DNA of 64,000 nucleotides from Eucalyptus grandis (GCF_016545825.1 NC_052615.1:23242520-23306519), one strand, 5' to 3'; shown: positions 1-11,873, counted from the first letter of the stretch. The notes: generated from the letters alone by a model not told the origin. Made by a program: numbers and translations.

Positions 1-54
1 CTTAAGGCTATACCAATGTTGGTCTTTGACATATGGTTGTTTTGCTTGATGCAG

Positions 55-2264
55 GAAAGTGGCAAAGAAACAAATATGTGGGTGTGTCCCTTGTTGGGAA
101 AACGCTTGCCATTATGGGTTTTGGAAAGGTTGGATCAGAAGTCGCACGTCGTGCCAAAGGTCTTGGTATGCATGTGATTGCACATGACCCTTATGCCCCC
201 GCAGATCAAGCACGCGCGGTGGGGGTGGAACTTGTGGGCTTTGATGAAGCCATAGCAACTGCAGATTTCATTTCATTACACATGCCCCTGACACCTGCTA
301 CATCAAAGGTTCTCAATGATGAGACTTTTGCAAAGATGAAGAAAGGAGTTCGAATTGTCAATGTTGCTCGTGGAGGAGTGATTGATGAAGAAGCTCTTGT
401 GAGGGCATTGGATGCTGGAACTGTTGCTCAGGTATTGCTATCTCATATCTGAAATGTTGAGTTTCCTTCTTGTTGCCTTGGGAGGTGAAGCACATACTAG
501 CCTTGTTGCAGGCGGCACTTGATGTCTTCACAGAGGAGCCACCAGCGAAGGACAGCAAGTTGGTACGACACGAGAGGGTCACGGTGACCCCACACCTTGG
601 AGCCAGTACCACAGAAGCTCAGGTTTGTGAACAGTTACAGTTTACCCAACTTTAACTTTGTCTATATTATTAGAAAGCATATAAAACGGTCACTTGACAT
701 GCCAGGAAGGAGTGGCTATTGAAATTGCTGAAGCTGTCATTGGAGCTCTAAAAGGAGAGTTGGCTGCTACTGCTGTCAATGCGCCGATGGTTCCTGCTGA
801 GGTATCAAGAACTTTTTCTACAACTTGGCTGTTTGGCATCTCTTGGTCTATTTCTAACTTTTTATCCTCCAATATGTTTCCTCTCAATCTTCAATATATG
901 TGCTCTCAGTATTTGACATATCTCATCATGGCTTGGGCTCTGATGCATAATTGTTGTGATGGAACTTGCTTGATGTGTGATTTGGAGGAGAATGAGTATG
1001 GGTGCTCTCTAGAAGTTTGATCTTTTTTTGGCAAAGATTTGTTCTGAGGCGATCAATTGCAATTTTCTGATATGTGTACAATTGTTTAATTTCATTGATG
1101 TTTGGCTTTGGCCCAAATCCAGCTTCCTTTTGTATGAGATGAATAGAGGAAGTGAGATTTTGAGGACCGTAAAATATGCTGGCCCAATTGTTTGATATGT
1201 ACCGTGGAGGAGAATGATTGTCAGTGCTCAGTAGAAGTTTGATCTTTTCTGGCAAACATTTTTTACTGAGGTGGTTGATTGGAATCATCCGATATGTATA
1301 CAATTGTTTAATTTCGTTGATGTTTGGCTTTGGCCCAAATCCAGCTTCCTCTCAGTACAAGATGAGCAGAGGAAGTGAGCTTTTGAAGACTGTAAGAGAT
1401 GCTTCCCTTGGTCGATTCCTTTAGGAAGTGGGTCAATAATGTGGTGTGATAGACAAGTAACTCTGGATGACTGTAATGACGATTTTGATGGCTGAGGGTG
1501 CTTTGTTTAAGATCCAGAAGGCAGAACTTGGCTCAAGATATGCTTGAGTAACATAAATGTTGAGTTCTTTATACATTTCCTTTTTTGGCTGCAGGTTCTT
1601 ACAGAGCTGAAACCATTTGTTGTACTTGCTGAGAAGCTTGGGAGATTGGCCGTTCAATTAGTTGGGGGTGGGAGAGTGTAAAAACCATAAAAGTGACATA
1701 TGCTTCTGCAAGAGCACCTGATGATCTCGACACTAGACTACTCCGTGCTATGATTACTAAGGGTATAATTGAACCCATATTCGATGTCTTTGTGAACTTG
1801 GTCAATGCAGATTTTACTGCTTAGCAGAGAGGACTAAGAATAACAGAGGAGCGGGTCATCTTAGATGGTTCACCAGAGAGTCCTCTTGAGTATGTCCAGG
1901 TTCAGATTGCAAATGTGGAATCAAGATTTGCCAGCGCCATTTCAGATTCTGGGGAGATCACGGTTGAGGGGCGGGTGAAGGATGGGATCCCACATCTCAC
2001 AAAGGTGGGATCTTTCGAAGTGGATGTGAGCTTGGAGGAAGCATCATATTGTGCAGGCAAGTTGATCAGCCAGGTATGATTGGCACAGTAGGAACCATTT
2101 TGGGAGAAGAGAATGTCAATGTCAGTTTCATGAGCGTTGGTAGGATTGCACTGCGAAAGCAAGCCGTGATGGCAATTGGAGTTGATGACCAGCCCAGCAA
2201 GGAGACTCTGAAGAGGATCGGGGACATCTCTGCAATTGAGGAGTTCGTTTTCCTCAAGTTGTAA
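55..2264 (+). pseudogene. PGDH: D-3-phosphoglycerate dehydrogenase, plastid type, 3' half, frame-broken
   Basis: Catalyses the first step of the phosphorylated serine pathway (3-phosphoglycerate to 3-phosphohydroxypyruvate, NAD-dependent) in plastids. Exons visible: 55-431, 512-622, 706-801 and from 1595 to the stop at 2262-2264, all with GT/AG borders. The first carries the NAD-binding glycine motif GFGKVG and the catalytic-domain motif NVARGG; the next has the [11 protein letters not shown] segment; the last ends in the C-terminal ACT domain (DQPGMIGTVGTILGEENVNV). The 5' half lies outside the window. Defects: a 1-base loss near 1676 gives TAA at 1679-1681; an in-frame TAG at 1822-1824 replaces a lysine codon; another base is missing near 2034, before the ILCRQVDQPG segment. 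Identity is certain by family resemblance. Whether it is a true pseudogene is not, because two of three defects are single-G losses that an assembly could create. Confidence 0.88.
802..1594 (+). repeat. Direct duplication inside a PGDH intron
   Basis: Two diverged copies of a ~195-bp segment lie head to tail in this intron, about 980-1175 and 1203-1400, offset ~223 bp. Shared landmarks are GAGGAGAATGA, TAGAAGTTTGATC and TTTGGCTTTGGCCCAAATCC. The rest of the intron is ordinary AT-rich DNA with a GCAG acceptor at 1591-1594. Confidence 0.8.
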
Positions 2265-3649
2265 TGTGGGTGTGAGTTATGGTACTACATATGTATGTCT
2301 TTCATCATTCATAGCCGCTGAGCATGATTTGCAAGTCTTGCTCTGCGATTTTGGCTGTGACGTTCGTGTTTTGTAGTAGTATTGAGCTACAGCGGAACGA
2401 TAATCAAGTGGTGCTGAGAGGAGGTTCTGTACTTTATTATGTTGCTTTTTGCCTGAATCAAATGCTCTTTTCCAATAAATTCATACAAGTTAAGAAGGTG
2501 AATACTTTGCCTCGATCCAGGATTCATGTTTCTCCTCCCTCTCCCCCATAGTTATTTTTTCCCATTAAGTCCTTATAGTGGCTCTCATGAATTTCATGTT
2601 TCTCCTCATTTTGATTTTTCAGAATACAATAAGGTAATCATTTATAGACCCAATCCATTGAATGAACATTAACATCCAAAGAATCCCTGGAGTATGCAAT
2701 AAGGTGGCATTGTCTAATGTCAAGAACAGTAAACAATGGGTAGGAAGACTGTCATGTGTAGTAGCAGAGATTCCACACATGACAACTCCTGGAATTTCTG
2801 CTTCGGTATGTTTTGCTGAAGTACAATAATAGTCTTGTTCATGCAGTGGCTTTCATCATGCGGAACCTCATTGCTATCATCAGCCATCACTACAAAGTAA
2901 AAGAGAGACGAAACTAAAAAACCTTTGCACTGTGAACCGCAATAAACTCTCGACTCTTTCTGACATAGCCTACAATCTCAGAGGATGTGATCCCCATTTG
3001 GCGTGGTACATGGCGCTTGACCTCAATATTAGATCAACAGCGGGGCAAGTAATCAGTATCTTGGAAGAGACAGCCTCTGTTCCACCTCCCAAATACTAAG
3101 TTCACGCTCAGAAAATAGTTTCATGAACCAGAAAGAAACGGGACGTGAGCCAGAGTTGTCGGACGCAAGAGATTTAGGTCAGTTCATCAAGACATCCAAT
3201 ATGAGTCTTCATCATTACAAACATTAGATGCGTGGGATGTCTTTGGGAAACATCACAACATTTAAGCACAGAAAATGTACATTCCATGTAAAGAACAATG
3301 ATCAGGAGATACGCGCAATCAAAATTAATCGAACATTATAAAAACGAGAAAAACTAGTTGCATCACAACTTCAAACATCCCTCCGACAAATTCTGTAGTC
3401 GAAGAACGTTTATTTATCAGAACATCCCTGTTGCATACATGGAACATAAGTAAAAACTAAAGTAAACATAGCCATCAAGTACTATTTTGAGTGCCTGTGA
3501 CCAAAACCATCTGGAAAATGAACCTCCTCAGCATCAGAGATTGACGCACTGATTATACGTACTGTATAGAGGTAGACACCAAAGCCAACTTTAACTGCTA
3601 GTCTAATGTGCCGAAAGATACTTGTACCAAAGCGCTCTGCATCATCGGC
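2265..3649. other. Intergenic, no gene seen
   Basis: AT-rich DNA between the convergent 3' ends of the PGDH (+) and phosphoglucomutase-family (-) genes. Presumably holds both 3' UTRs. I see no coding or repeat structure. Confidence 0.6.
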
Positions 3650-4695
3650 TCATGATACTTGAACAAACTTGTCTAAAGCGGATGTATCCAAAGCTGCAAA
3701 CTCCTTAATAGCCCCAAGCACAGCAAGTCCAAGTTTTACAGCGTCATCGTGAGTTGGTGCCTACAGCAGATAAATTTTGATTTGAATTCTTAATCCAATA
3801 AAATCATTTTTATGGTAGCTTGTGTAAGAGATTCCTCTACCTCAATGTTAAGAGGAAGAACAGGATCATAAAGCGAGAGCCTCAGAAGGAACCATCCTCC
3901 AAACCCAGATACCCGGACCTGTTTAAGCAGCAATCAGACTAGAGATCAGCATCACATGCAAAATGCAAAGCTCACCCAGTGTCTTGCGCTATTCAGGAGA
4001 AAAGAAAAGAGGAATTAACTAGATAGCATGATGGACCTGCATTTACTTTATAGTAAAATACTCCTCTGAGGTCACTAGTTCAGATATTATTTTGGTAAGC
4101 ACACAGCATTTTGCTCAACTCATTGTGGACTATAATTTTGACTCCTCTTGTAGATACAAATCAAGAACCAACATGGACTCCATTGTGACGTTTAACTCTC
4201 CTTCTTGCTCCCATCCCCAAGAGCATTCAAAACGTATGTACTTTAATTGAGAATTAGAGCATTAACTTGTCTCCTCAGCATATGAACACGATAATACACA
4301 ATATAAATAGCTGCTGAAATGATGAGGTCCAATCTATTAAGAATAACTTCATCGATTCAAAACTTACTCCTTTATAATTTACTGGAGCTTTCTGAAGCTT
4401 TGGGTCCAAATCAATAGAGTTCTCCAAGTGCTTCAACACTGCCTCTCCATAGTCTCAGAAAGATCTGTAACCTCTACACTATCAGGATCTTAGAGAAGGA
4501 AAAAGAAAACGACATTGCTAGAAAACCAAGAAACCACGTACCCTCCTTTAAGTCCGGATGACTCTGGTTGATCTTCAACCTCAATTCTACAGCAACGGCT
4601 GCTTCTTCTAGACCCTCTACCAAATCTGTCAAGACTCTGCTGCCGCTACCTACTCCTGAAGCTCGAGTTGAAGCAAGTTTGTTGAGAACTTTGAC
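3650..4695 (-). pseudogene. Phosphoglucomutase/phosphomannomutase family protein, C-terminal exons
   Basis: Four minus-strand exons (4542-4695, 4368-4464, 3841-3918, 3650-3762) encode the C-terminal part of a plastid-type hexose-phosphate mutase family protein like Arabidopsis At1g70820. Recognisable stretches are VLTDLVEGLEEAAVAVELRL, YGEAVLKHLENSIDLDPKLQ, VSGFGGWFLLRLSLYDPVLP and ALDTSALDKFVQVS before a TGA at 3650-3652. Splice sites are canonical and exon 3841-3918 is exactly 26 codons. Defects: an in-frame TGA at 4455-4457, where the family has a codon one base away (CGA, Arg), and a splice phase between the first two exons that is off by one base, just after a G run. The N-terminal catalytic half is not found upstream; SET-domain fragments sit there instead, so the copy looks truncated. 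Family assignment is from memory of the conserved C-terminus. Confidence 0.72.
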
Positions 4696-4771
4696 CTATA
4701 TCAAAATGGGAAGTTATTATGACTCAAAGCTTTAAGCTCATGCATTGCAGTTGGGGGCATTTAGAATTCAT

Positions 4772-4833
4772 CTCTGCAACGTCAACGCTCATCTATTTCA
4801 AAACTTTTAATAGCAATTTCCATCTCAAATTGT
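4772..4833. repeat. 62-bp direct repeat, copy 1 (partner 7656-7717)
   Basis: Nearly identical to 7656-7717, differing at only a few bases (for example GCAATTTCC versus GCAATATCC). The two copies lie in the same orientation ~2.9 kb apart and bracket the SET-domain fragments. Confidence 0.85.
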
Positions 4834-5381
4834 ACTTTACACAATTAAATCACAGAGATCATGCAATTCTGAAATAACACATACAGTGGCCAAAAATCTG
4901 AATGTCTTTTTTTTGATAAGCAATTTAAAAACATAAAATGTGTGAGATATCTCAGTGAAGGTATGGAGGTAACTTGATTCTCTTGACCAAGGGATGGTCG
5001 TTTGAAAGAGAAGAGTCAAGGTCTGCTTTCTACAGTCCCTCATGAAACAATAGCAGTACCAGATGACAAAGCAAATAACTCAGTTTCACCAGGTTTAATA
5101 CATGAGTTCTACGATGAATGAATAGGGAAATCCTTTCCAGGTGTCTTGAATTTTTATGCTGTTTTAGGAGATAAGCTTGCAATGCGCAGCTGAAAGTTGG
5201 ATTCTCAAAGCTTTAGACCAAAGGACTTATGCTTAAAAGTGAACTTTCTGCCAGGAGCTACGTTTACGAATTAAACCATCCAATATTGAGGAATTTCCAT
5301 CTTAAAGGCAGATGCAATAACAATCTAAGAGCTCAAAACCAAATAAACATAAGAATGCTACTTCTCAAAACAAACAAATAC

Positions 5382-6095
5382 CTATGGTTGATAAACCTAG
5401 CAATGTTTCCAAAGGTCGTTGAATCCAAACAAAGAGCTTCATCATCCTTCACACACATGGAGCTCCAATCAGAATCAAGGAGCACCTGATAAGTACGTTT
5501 CGCAGCGTCACCCTTCTTCAAATTTCGCTCATGCATTTCCTTGATGGTTAATATTTCACCTATGTACTCACATACAAATGCACCTTTAGGCAGTTCATCC
5601 GGCAAAAGCTTTAAAATAACACGAAAACAATTCTTTACCCGCATATTATAACTTATGCCCCGCTGCACCACTCGATTGCCACAATGTTTACCACAACCAC
5701 ACTTTCTCCAGCACTGTTTGATAAATTTTCTTTCAGGTGGCCCGTATACGGTTCTAAAATGTTGTTATCTTTTGACTTTTCTAGAGGGCATTCCCAACAA
5801 TATAAGTGGTGGCTCTTTTTAGGGTCGCGATTGACAGAAATACACTTCAACAAAAAAGCTTCCTTTACAAGACCTTTCACAGTGTATATAAACTCACCCC
5901 CATTTGCACATGCACAAGCACAGGGTACTGGACAAGGCAGGCAGTCACCATAACAATTTGAACAGCAATTCTCATTTCCGATCTCAGAAAGGGAGAAATT
6001 GATAGAAGCACTAGAGAAAGCGAGGCTATGAGGTATGTAGTGAAAGGATGGTGGACACTGCTCATCAATCTTGTTAACCCATGGGCTTCTTCAAT
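5382..6095 (-). pseudogene. SUVR-type histone-lysine N-methyltransferase fragment: pre-SET plus N-terminal half of SET
   Basis: SUVR1/2/4 proteins methylate histone H3 lysine 9 in plant nuclei. Reading from 6095 down, the segment shows the start of pre-SET (CPPSFHYIPHSLAF), clustered zinc-binding cysteines (NENCCSNCYGDCLPC), the linker KGLVKEAF, a second cysteine group (CWRKCGCGKHCGNR), then VVQRGISYN and the SET pieces LPKGAFVCEYIGEIL and EALCLDSTTFGNIARFINH. A canonical donor follows FINHR at 5380-5381. Defects: one base is missing in an A run near 5724-5728, shifting frame inside pre-SET; about 15 residues including the usual GKGWGLR motif are replaced by ~30 bp of non-coding sequence; the C-terminal half of SET (the YDY-type motif and post-SET) is not found below 5380. 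The protein would not be an active enzyme as it stands. Confidence 0.82.
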
Positions 6096-6119
6096 CTGCA
6101 ACAAAATGACATTTTTGGT

Positions 6120-6265
6120 CACCCTAAATCTATATCAAAAAGTGATGACAATACTCTGCTCTCAGAAGCATCAGAATTACCTTGCGTTTTCTCTTGACAT
6201 GCAGGTCAGAAGTGTCATGCAAAATTGTGCTGTCAGGCATGAGATTTCACAAGCCTAGTTGTCTT
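6120..6265 (-). pseudogene. Possible upstream exon of the SUVR fragment
   Basis: Minus-strand reading gives a polar stretch (STILHDTSDLHVKRKRK, then after a one-base shift NSDASESRVLSSLFDIDLG) just upstream of the SUVR pre-SET exon. Lys/Arg-rich, poorly conserved linkers are typical before pre-SET in SUVR proteins. No diagnostic domain is visible, so this is assigned by position and composition only. Confidence 0.35.
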
Positions 6266-6776
6266 CCCGGAAGATAATTCAGCCAGGACCACTTGATGGA
6301 AGCAGCAAGGCACTTGACACTCAAGTGACCGCATGGCGTGAGTGACTTGAAAGGAAACCAAAGGGCTCACAATATAAGAAATCAACCGCACAGGTTCTAC
6401 AAAACCAAGTCTTTTTAGTGAGGGAAAAGCACTTTTGTTGCTTCCCCTCTCACCCCTGAATTTTCATTTGCAGATATAGTGGGCAATCAAAGCCCAAAGT
6501 ATCGTAACACGGGAAAATGACAGATCCTAAATACACAAAACTTCCTTAGCCGACAAATGACGTGCACTTCTTTGATTTTCACAACAGAACCTATTTGCTT
6601 TCCCTCTCCGTTTCTGGCTATAGAATCTAACCTACTGTATCAAACCTGTCACGGCAGAGACAAGATTACAGGAACAGACAAGCTTACGCAATAGCACATT
6701 ACCACAAAATTTGCTTGGCTAAGAAAAGCATAAGAACCACAGAAGGTGGAACAAGCACTTGGAATGTTTTAATGTT

Positions 6777-7449
6777 TTAGAACAAGCGCTTCGTACAATC
6801 AGCTGCACCACAGTAGCATAGCATTCTTTTCACCTTTCCATCAGGGCCAAAACACTATCAAGCGCATAGCCATAGTCATACGTAAGCTCCTACAGACGAA
6901 ATAACTGGGAGTCAGTCATGCTGAGAAGAACCAGAACAAACCCGCTTAAAAGATGTCAGTTCCTCAAAATTAGCGAGAACCAGTGGTCCACACTTTCAAC
7001 AAATCTATCAGCAAAAGTTTACTAAAATAAAAGCAGTCAGTTTCATGAATAAGCAAGGCTTTCAGACTAGCAGCTATGTGCATGCACCTATATCTCGTAA
7101 GCGCACACATAAGTACAGACAGAGAGAGCTACGACTTGACACAGTGCTGCTGAATATATTTAATTAAGTCTATAGCTACCAAGCGAAGAGTGCATCACAA
7201 GAGAAAATGAATTACCTGCAATGGTGGTATGTTATCAGCTGCAAATAGAACCACCCTAGCCAGCTTAATGTCTTGGTGGGAACTTAATACACATTGGACA
7301 AATAGATTGGGCTCGCAGCTATGATTGATAAACCTGGCAATGTTTCCAGCTGAACCAGCATCAATGCAGAACTCTGGGACCTCAGATTTCTGTTCATCAT
7401 GCTTTTCCACCTGATCAGCTGTCCCAGAGGATGCATCTCGTGACCTCCT
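6777..7449 (-). pseudogene. SUVH4: SUVH4/KRYPTONITE-like histone methyltransferase, C-terminal SET and post-SET exons
   Basis: SUVH4 (KYP) is the plant H3K9 methyltransferase that maintains CHG DNA methylation. Two minus-strand exons: 7216-7449 encodes a variable loop, then EFCIDAGSAGNIARFINHSC and the SET core EPNLFVQCVLSSHQDIKLA through NIPPLQ; 6777-6889 encodes ELTYDYGYALDSV followed, after a missing base in a T run, by the post-SET motif CYCGAADCTKRLF and TAA at 6777-6779. The catalytic NHS and YDY motifs are present. Splice sites are canonical (GT 7214-7215, AG 6890-6891). No upstream pre-SET or YDG/SRA exon of this gene is found in the window. It belongs to a different subfamily from the SUVR piece just downstream. 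Confidence 0.82.
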
Positions 7450-7655
7450 CTGATCATGGATGAGAAATATGAGAAACATGAAGTCACATTTCGGCTGTTC
7501 TTGACAGAAAAATGCATTTGACAGTGACTTCGAGTTAGCTTTCACACAGTTACATGCTTTTCCTTTTTTTCAACTTTCAGTCTAAGAAGACAATACTACA
7601 AAGCAGTGTATAGATCTTGTATAGAAAAATGCATTTGACAGTGATTTCGGCTGTT

Positions 7656-7717
7656 CTCTACAACGTCAACGCTCATCTATTTCAAAACTTTTAATAGCAA
7701 TATCCATCTCAAATTGA
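7656..7717. repeat. 62-bp direct repeat, copy 2 (partner 4772-4833)
   Basis: Partner of 4772-4833. Next to it, GAAAAATGCATTTGACAGTG also occurs twice (about 7508 and 7625), so this intergenic stretch has suffered several small duplications. Confidence 0.85.
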
Positions 7718-7937
7718 CACCTACACTAATTAACCCTATATCCTAAGGAAATAAAATATCCCAATCATTATCGTTTATGAGTAAAATGACATAATCCTAC
7801 TACTAATATGCACGGGCTAATAATGAGTGACATTGGGACTAAATTCCACATGAAAAACAAACAGTCACTTAATAAAACTAGATGAACAAATGCCTCCAGC
7901 TTTGTCACCAACCATCTCTACCTATTACTCATGCTAC

Positions 7938-8074
7938 ATCAGGCGAAGAGGAATCAGGAGCTTTTGTTGCCGCATTCATTGCCTTGTATGAGCAAAACTC
8001 TACAAAATTCCTAGGGTAGACTGAAGGTTGCCTAGCACTTTCAGGTATCTCTTCATCAAAACGATGGCACAGTT
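7938..8074 (-). pseudogene. Unrecognised coding exon (CHRFDEEIPES...)
   Basis: A minus-strand exon-like block with AG acceptor (8075-8076) and GT donor (7936-7937). It encodes LCHRFDEEIPESARQPSVYP followed by RNFVEFCSYKAMNAATKAPD. Composition and the PSVYPRNFVEFCSYKA core look like real protein. It faintly recalls plant DUF639 proteins, but I cannot confirm this. It is not part of SUVH4 as I know that protein, so it may be another captured or relict exon. Confidence 0.4.
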
Positions 8075-8177
8075 CTTTAGTGGAACACTCACGTCCGCAC
8101 ATGCATGTGGCATTTAATGTAAAATTGTGCCCCCGAGACTCGGAATAAGTCTGCACAGCGTAGAAGGTAAAGCTCAA

Positions 8178-10300
8178 AAGGAGTAATTAACGCCTACAGA
8201 TTGAGAAAAGACAAACCAATGTCCCAGCTCTTTAAGAGCTCAATGGAGATTAAAGATGATATATGTAAGCAATAAAAGAAATCTATGAGGCTGAAAGTCT
8301 GATATGTAAATTATCAAATGTTGTAGTATGGTTTCTTCTATATACACATGAGAAAAGAATTACATGAGTATTTTGATATTGTTAGTATAGATAGATGTTG
8401 AAATTATTAAAAAGTTCTCAGTAAACTGAGAAGATAATTTAAATACATCATTGATTTTTTCTTGTGTGTAAGAAAATAAAAATGTCCATAATCTCCTTGC
8501 AATCCACATTACTTCCAAAACAAGCGCCGCATCTTTTTGTAACAATGATATGTCCCCATACTGAATGCGTTTGTGAAAATAGACAATCATACAACATCCC
8601 TTTGAATTCCTAGGCTACCACACAGAAATAGATACATTACAGGTTCTCACAGCAATTGGACAGTAGATTATTCCATGGATAACAGAAGTCCAAGGACTTG
8701 GATTGCTGAAACTAAAATACAGGTAATGACTAAACAAAATGCTTGAAGCAGAACGGGTATCTAGACGATTTTCCTAGTCAATGAGAGTTAGTTATGGACA
8801 CTGAGATGTATAAGGCCAATGATAAGAAGACAAGTATGACTGTGAGATGTTGACATATGCTGTAAGGCCAAAGAGTGTTCTCTTTTTTTCTTTTTAACCC
8901 AAAAATATGAAGAGGACACTTTTTGAATGCTTTGAATTTCATGTGAGAACATGAACAGACTTGTTCTAAATCATGCTATCATGCTATTGACAGGACCGTC
9001 TTCTACTTCAGTTAGGTCTTTCTATTTTCTTTTGTACTTCATCTAATTTTAATATTTAATGTGAACTTAATGGGTAGCTTGAAAAAAATTTCTATTTATA
9101 CCAGTGCTTACTTATCACATACTCTTTTTGGACATTAGTTTAATGACTATGATACAATGACATACATGCTCTTCAAGTAATAGCCTTTTTTCAACTCGAT
9201 GTAGATCATGCTCAGCATTTCTAATTTAATTCATCCGCCTGCAATATTCACATTGATGTAGAACAATCATAAATGCTTTATGAATTTCCTTTCTTTCTCA
9301 AGAACTTGAGATGAGATCACATGTAGATGCTCAAACAGCAGAATCTCACTGTCACCTAGTGTACCTGGGACTCATCTAGCACATTCAATATGATGTAGTT
9401 GACAATAACTACCAAGGAGAGAGAAGCAAAGTTTGACAGGCACATGAATTCAATCAATCATTCAACAATAACAGGTCTCATTAAAGTCTGCTAATATCAA
9501 GCGGAAAATCAACAAAACTAGGAGTAAGGTTTTATTCCCATTGGGGTTGGCAGTCATGTCATGTAACGCAGGCATCGCTAAGAAAGTGAAATTTCAAAAC
9601 GCCCATTGTACTTTGGACCATTTAGAAAATGATCAGAGTATGTATATTTTTTCAACTCAATCAGAGGCCATGTACTTCTCAAATAGGCGAAATAGCACTT
9701 CTGCAGGTCTTTGTTACTCTATAGGTGCGTTGCATTCCCTGTAGTATCAGAGGCTTGTAAGATAATCCTTAGTGCTGTTAAAGGAATCTAAACTTAAATG
9801 CCAACCACTTGTGCTCGGATTTATTTGTTTCCATAAGAGGACCCTTCTCCTATTGTGATGCGACTCGCGTGTTTTAATGAAGCAAACGAAACCTTGATAG
9901 ATGATTCAGAAGGAGACACCATACATACATGAACGGTATAGATGGATTTACAACCGAAAGACGTTTAGAGTATCAAGTTACCAATGATCCAAAAAGGTGC
10001 CACGTTACATTTTATCCTTACTCGAGGCATCCCATCATCGTGGTCAATAACCTATTTCTAATCAAACACATGATGGCCAAATTCAGAACTCTGCTACAAA
10101 TCTTCAAGTTCAACTAGTTTAAACTTCTCAACTACGGTTCACTTACAAAGGCAACCCGTTCTCGAAAACGGGCGTCCCCAACAGAATCAAGGAACACTAA
10201 AGCAAAGCCAGAGAAACTAGAATCTCTCCTCCAACGCCATCGGCTGGAGATAAAGACACGGATAAACACGGACCAAAAAAACGAGAAGAGACGTAAAGGA
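8178..10300. other. Intergenic, no gene seen
   Basis: AT-rich, with frequent stops in all frames and only short open frames. No repeat structure or recognisable protein segment. Confidence 0.6.
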
Positions 10301-10935
10301 GCTAGATTAGCGGGACGGGGGACGGAGAGAGACCTGGTGACCGCTCATCTGGTGAACGGCGGTGCGGCAAACATCGACCTGACGAGGACGCTGTGAGATA
10401 TGAGCAGAGTCTGCAGCCGAACGATCGGTCGAGGTTTCGGCGGAGGTGGAAAGGGCGTCGGCCGAGGCGGAGGCGGAGGTGGGCGTCGGCGTCGGAGTCG
10501 GGGCAACGGAGTCGCGAGAGGGCGTTGGGGCGGAGGCGGAGGTGGCGTCGGAGGCAACCGCCTTGAGGAGCGTCGGAGTCGCGAGAGGGCGTCGGGGGCG
10601 GAGGAGGAGGCGGCGTCGTCGGCGGCCGGAGTCGGGGGCGACGGAGGCAACCGGCTTGAGGGGCGTCGGAGTCGAGAATGGAGAGAGAGGGCTCGTCGGA
10701 ATGGAGAGAGAGAGCAGAGGAGGGGAAGAGAAGCAGCTGTGCGCGAGAATGGAGAGAGAGATGCGACTTTTGTTCTCCCCGCACGCAACGGAACGGAACG
10801 GAGAAGGGGGAGAGAGAGAGAGAGGAGAGAGAGGACGATTCGACAGGGGGCGCAGGCGTCGCAGAGCAGGGAGCATCGAGTGGTTGGGCCCCACACGCGC
10901 CCGCACGAATTTTGAACGCCGACACCCTCGCCAAC
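10301..10935. repeat. GC- and purine-rich low-complexity block
   Basis: Plus strand is dominated by GGCGGAGG/GGAGTCG imperfect repeats (10,430-10,680), then GAGAGAGA runs (10,680-10,840). Overlapping open frames on both strands yield only Gly/Arg- or Pro/Ser-rich polypeptides, as expected from composition. GA-rich tracts like this are common in plant core promoters and 5' UTRs, which fits the TATA box just beyond it on the minus strand. Confidence 0.6.
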
Positions 10936-11113
10936 GTGACGCCACGTGTCGACCATCGAATGGTTTAACCCACCGCCTACGTGTTGGGTTAAACCCACCC
11001 AATATTTTCTTTTCCATGTAGTTGTTAGGAAAAAGAAAAAGAAAAAGCTCTCTTTGCTGAAGATGGACAAGGAAGAAAAGCTCTCTCCTCTTCACTTCGA
11101 CCTCCAAGCCCCC

Positions 11114-11120
11114 TTTTATA
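11114..11120 (-). promoter_or_regulatory. Candidate TATA box, minus strand
   Basis: Minus strand reads CTCTATAAAAGGGGG here, a strong plant TATA consensus. It is followed ~30 bp on by CT-rich and then GA-rich DNA that would be 5' UTR of a leftward transcript. The transcript it might serve is not identifiable. Confidence 0.35.
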
Positions 11121-11807
11121 GAGCAAAACGAATCAACTGCTCTACCAATGAAGATTTCATATATTGACTCAGCGATTGAAAATAATTTAAAAAAAATTTT
11201 GTGAAGATTTTTTAGATGATTCACTCAAGATCCATTATCCAACTCTAAAATCTTTCGAAATCTCTATCCACAACAAAATATTTTAGATTATTTCTTATCC
11301 TCCGTAATATTCCGAATGATTTAACCAGCAAAAGACTAAAGATAAGATTGCAATATATTTTTTTAAATGTCAAAAACCACCGTAATATCGCATCAAATCT
11401 CAATTTCTCATAAGATAATTAATTAAAAAGCAACGGGCTTGGGCTAATTTGCTCTTTTCGTGGGCCTAGCCCGGCCTACCCAATTAGAGCTCATAAACAT
11501 AAATTTAAACCCATTCACCACCGGTCCAATAAAATGCAAATAAAAAATAAATGTACCTACAACTAAATGCTATGCAGTTAATTAATCCCTAATTTCTTAA
11601 TACGACAAATGACTAAACGGGTAGCAAAAATTTAGGTGTCAACAATTGCCATTGATGAAAACTATTCAAATTGTAAAAAATGGGATTTTCATAGTAAAAT
11701 ACACTACGTGCAAAGTTCCCATTCACACGTATCTTACATTATTAGCAAAACACACGACATTCATCCAAGCCACCATCCCGTCTACATGCAAATGCATATA
11801 TAATAAT

Positions 11808-11873
11808 GAAGAATCTTAACAATGTCTCGGATCTTCCCAATGAAGAATCTTAACAATGTCTCGGATCTTCCCC
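11808..11873. repeat. Tandem duplication of a ~33-bp unit
   Basis: The segment AATGAAGAATCTTAACAATG plus TCTCGGATCTTCCC occurs twice in immediate succession without mismatches. A simple recent slippage or repair duplication. Confidence 0.85.

Noticed and set aside
10301..10935. Several overlapping frames of 96-305 residues on both strands
   Set aside because: Low-complexity GC/GA-rich DNA; every frame gives Gly/Arg, Pro/Ser or Arg/Glu runs and none resembles a protein.
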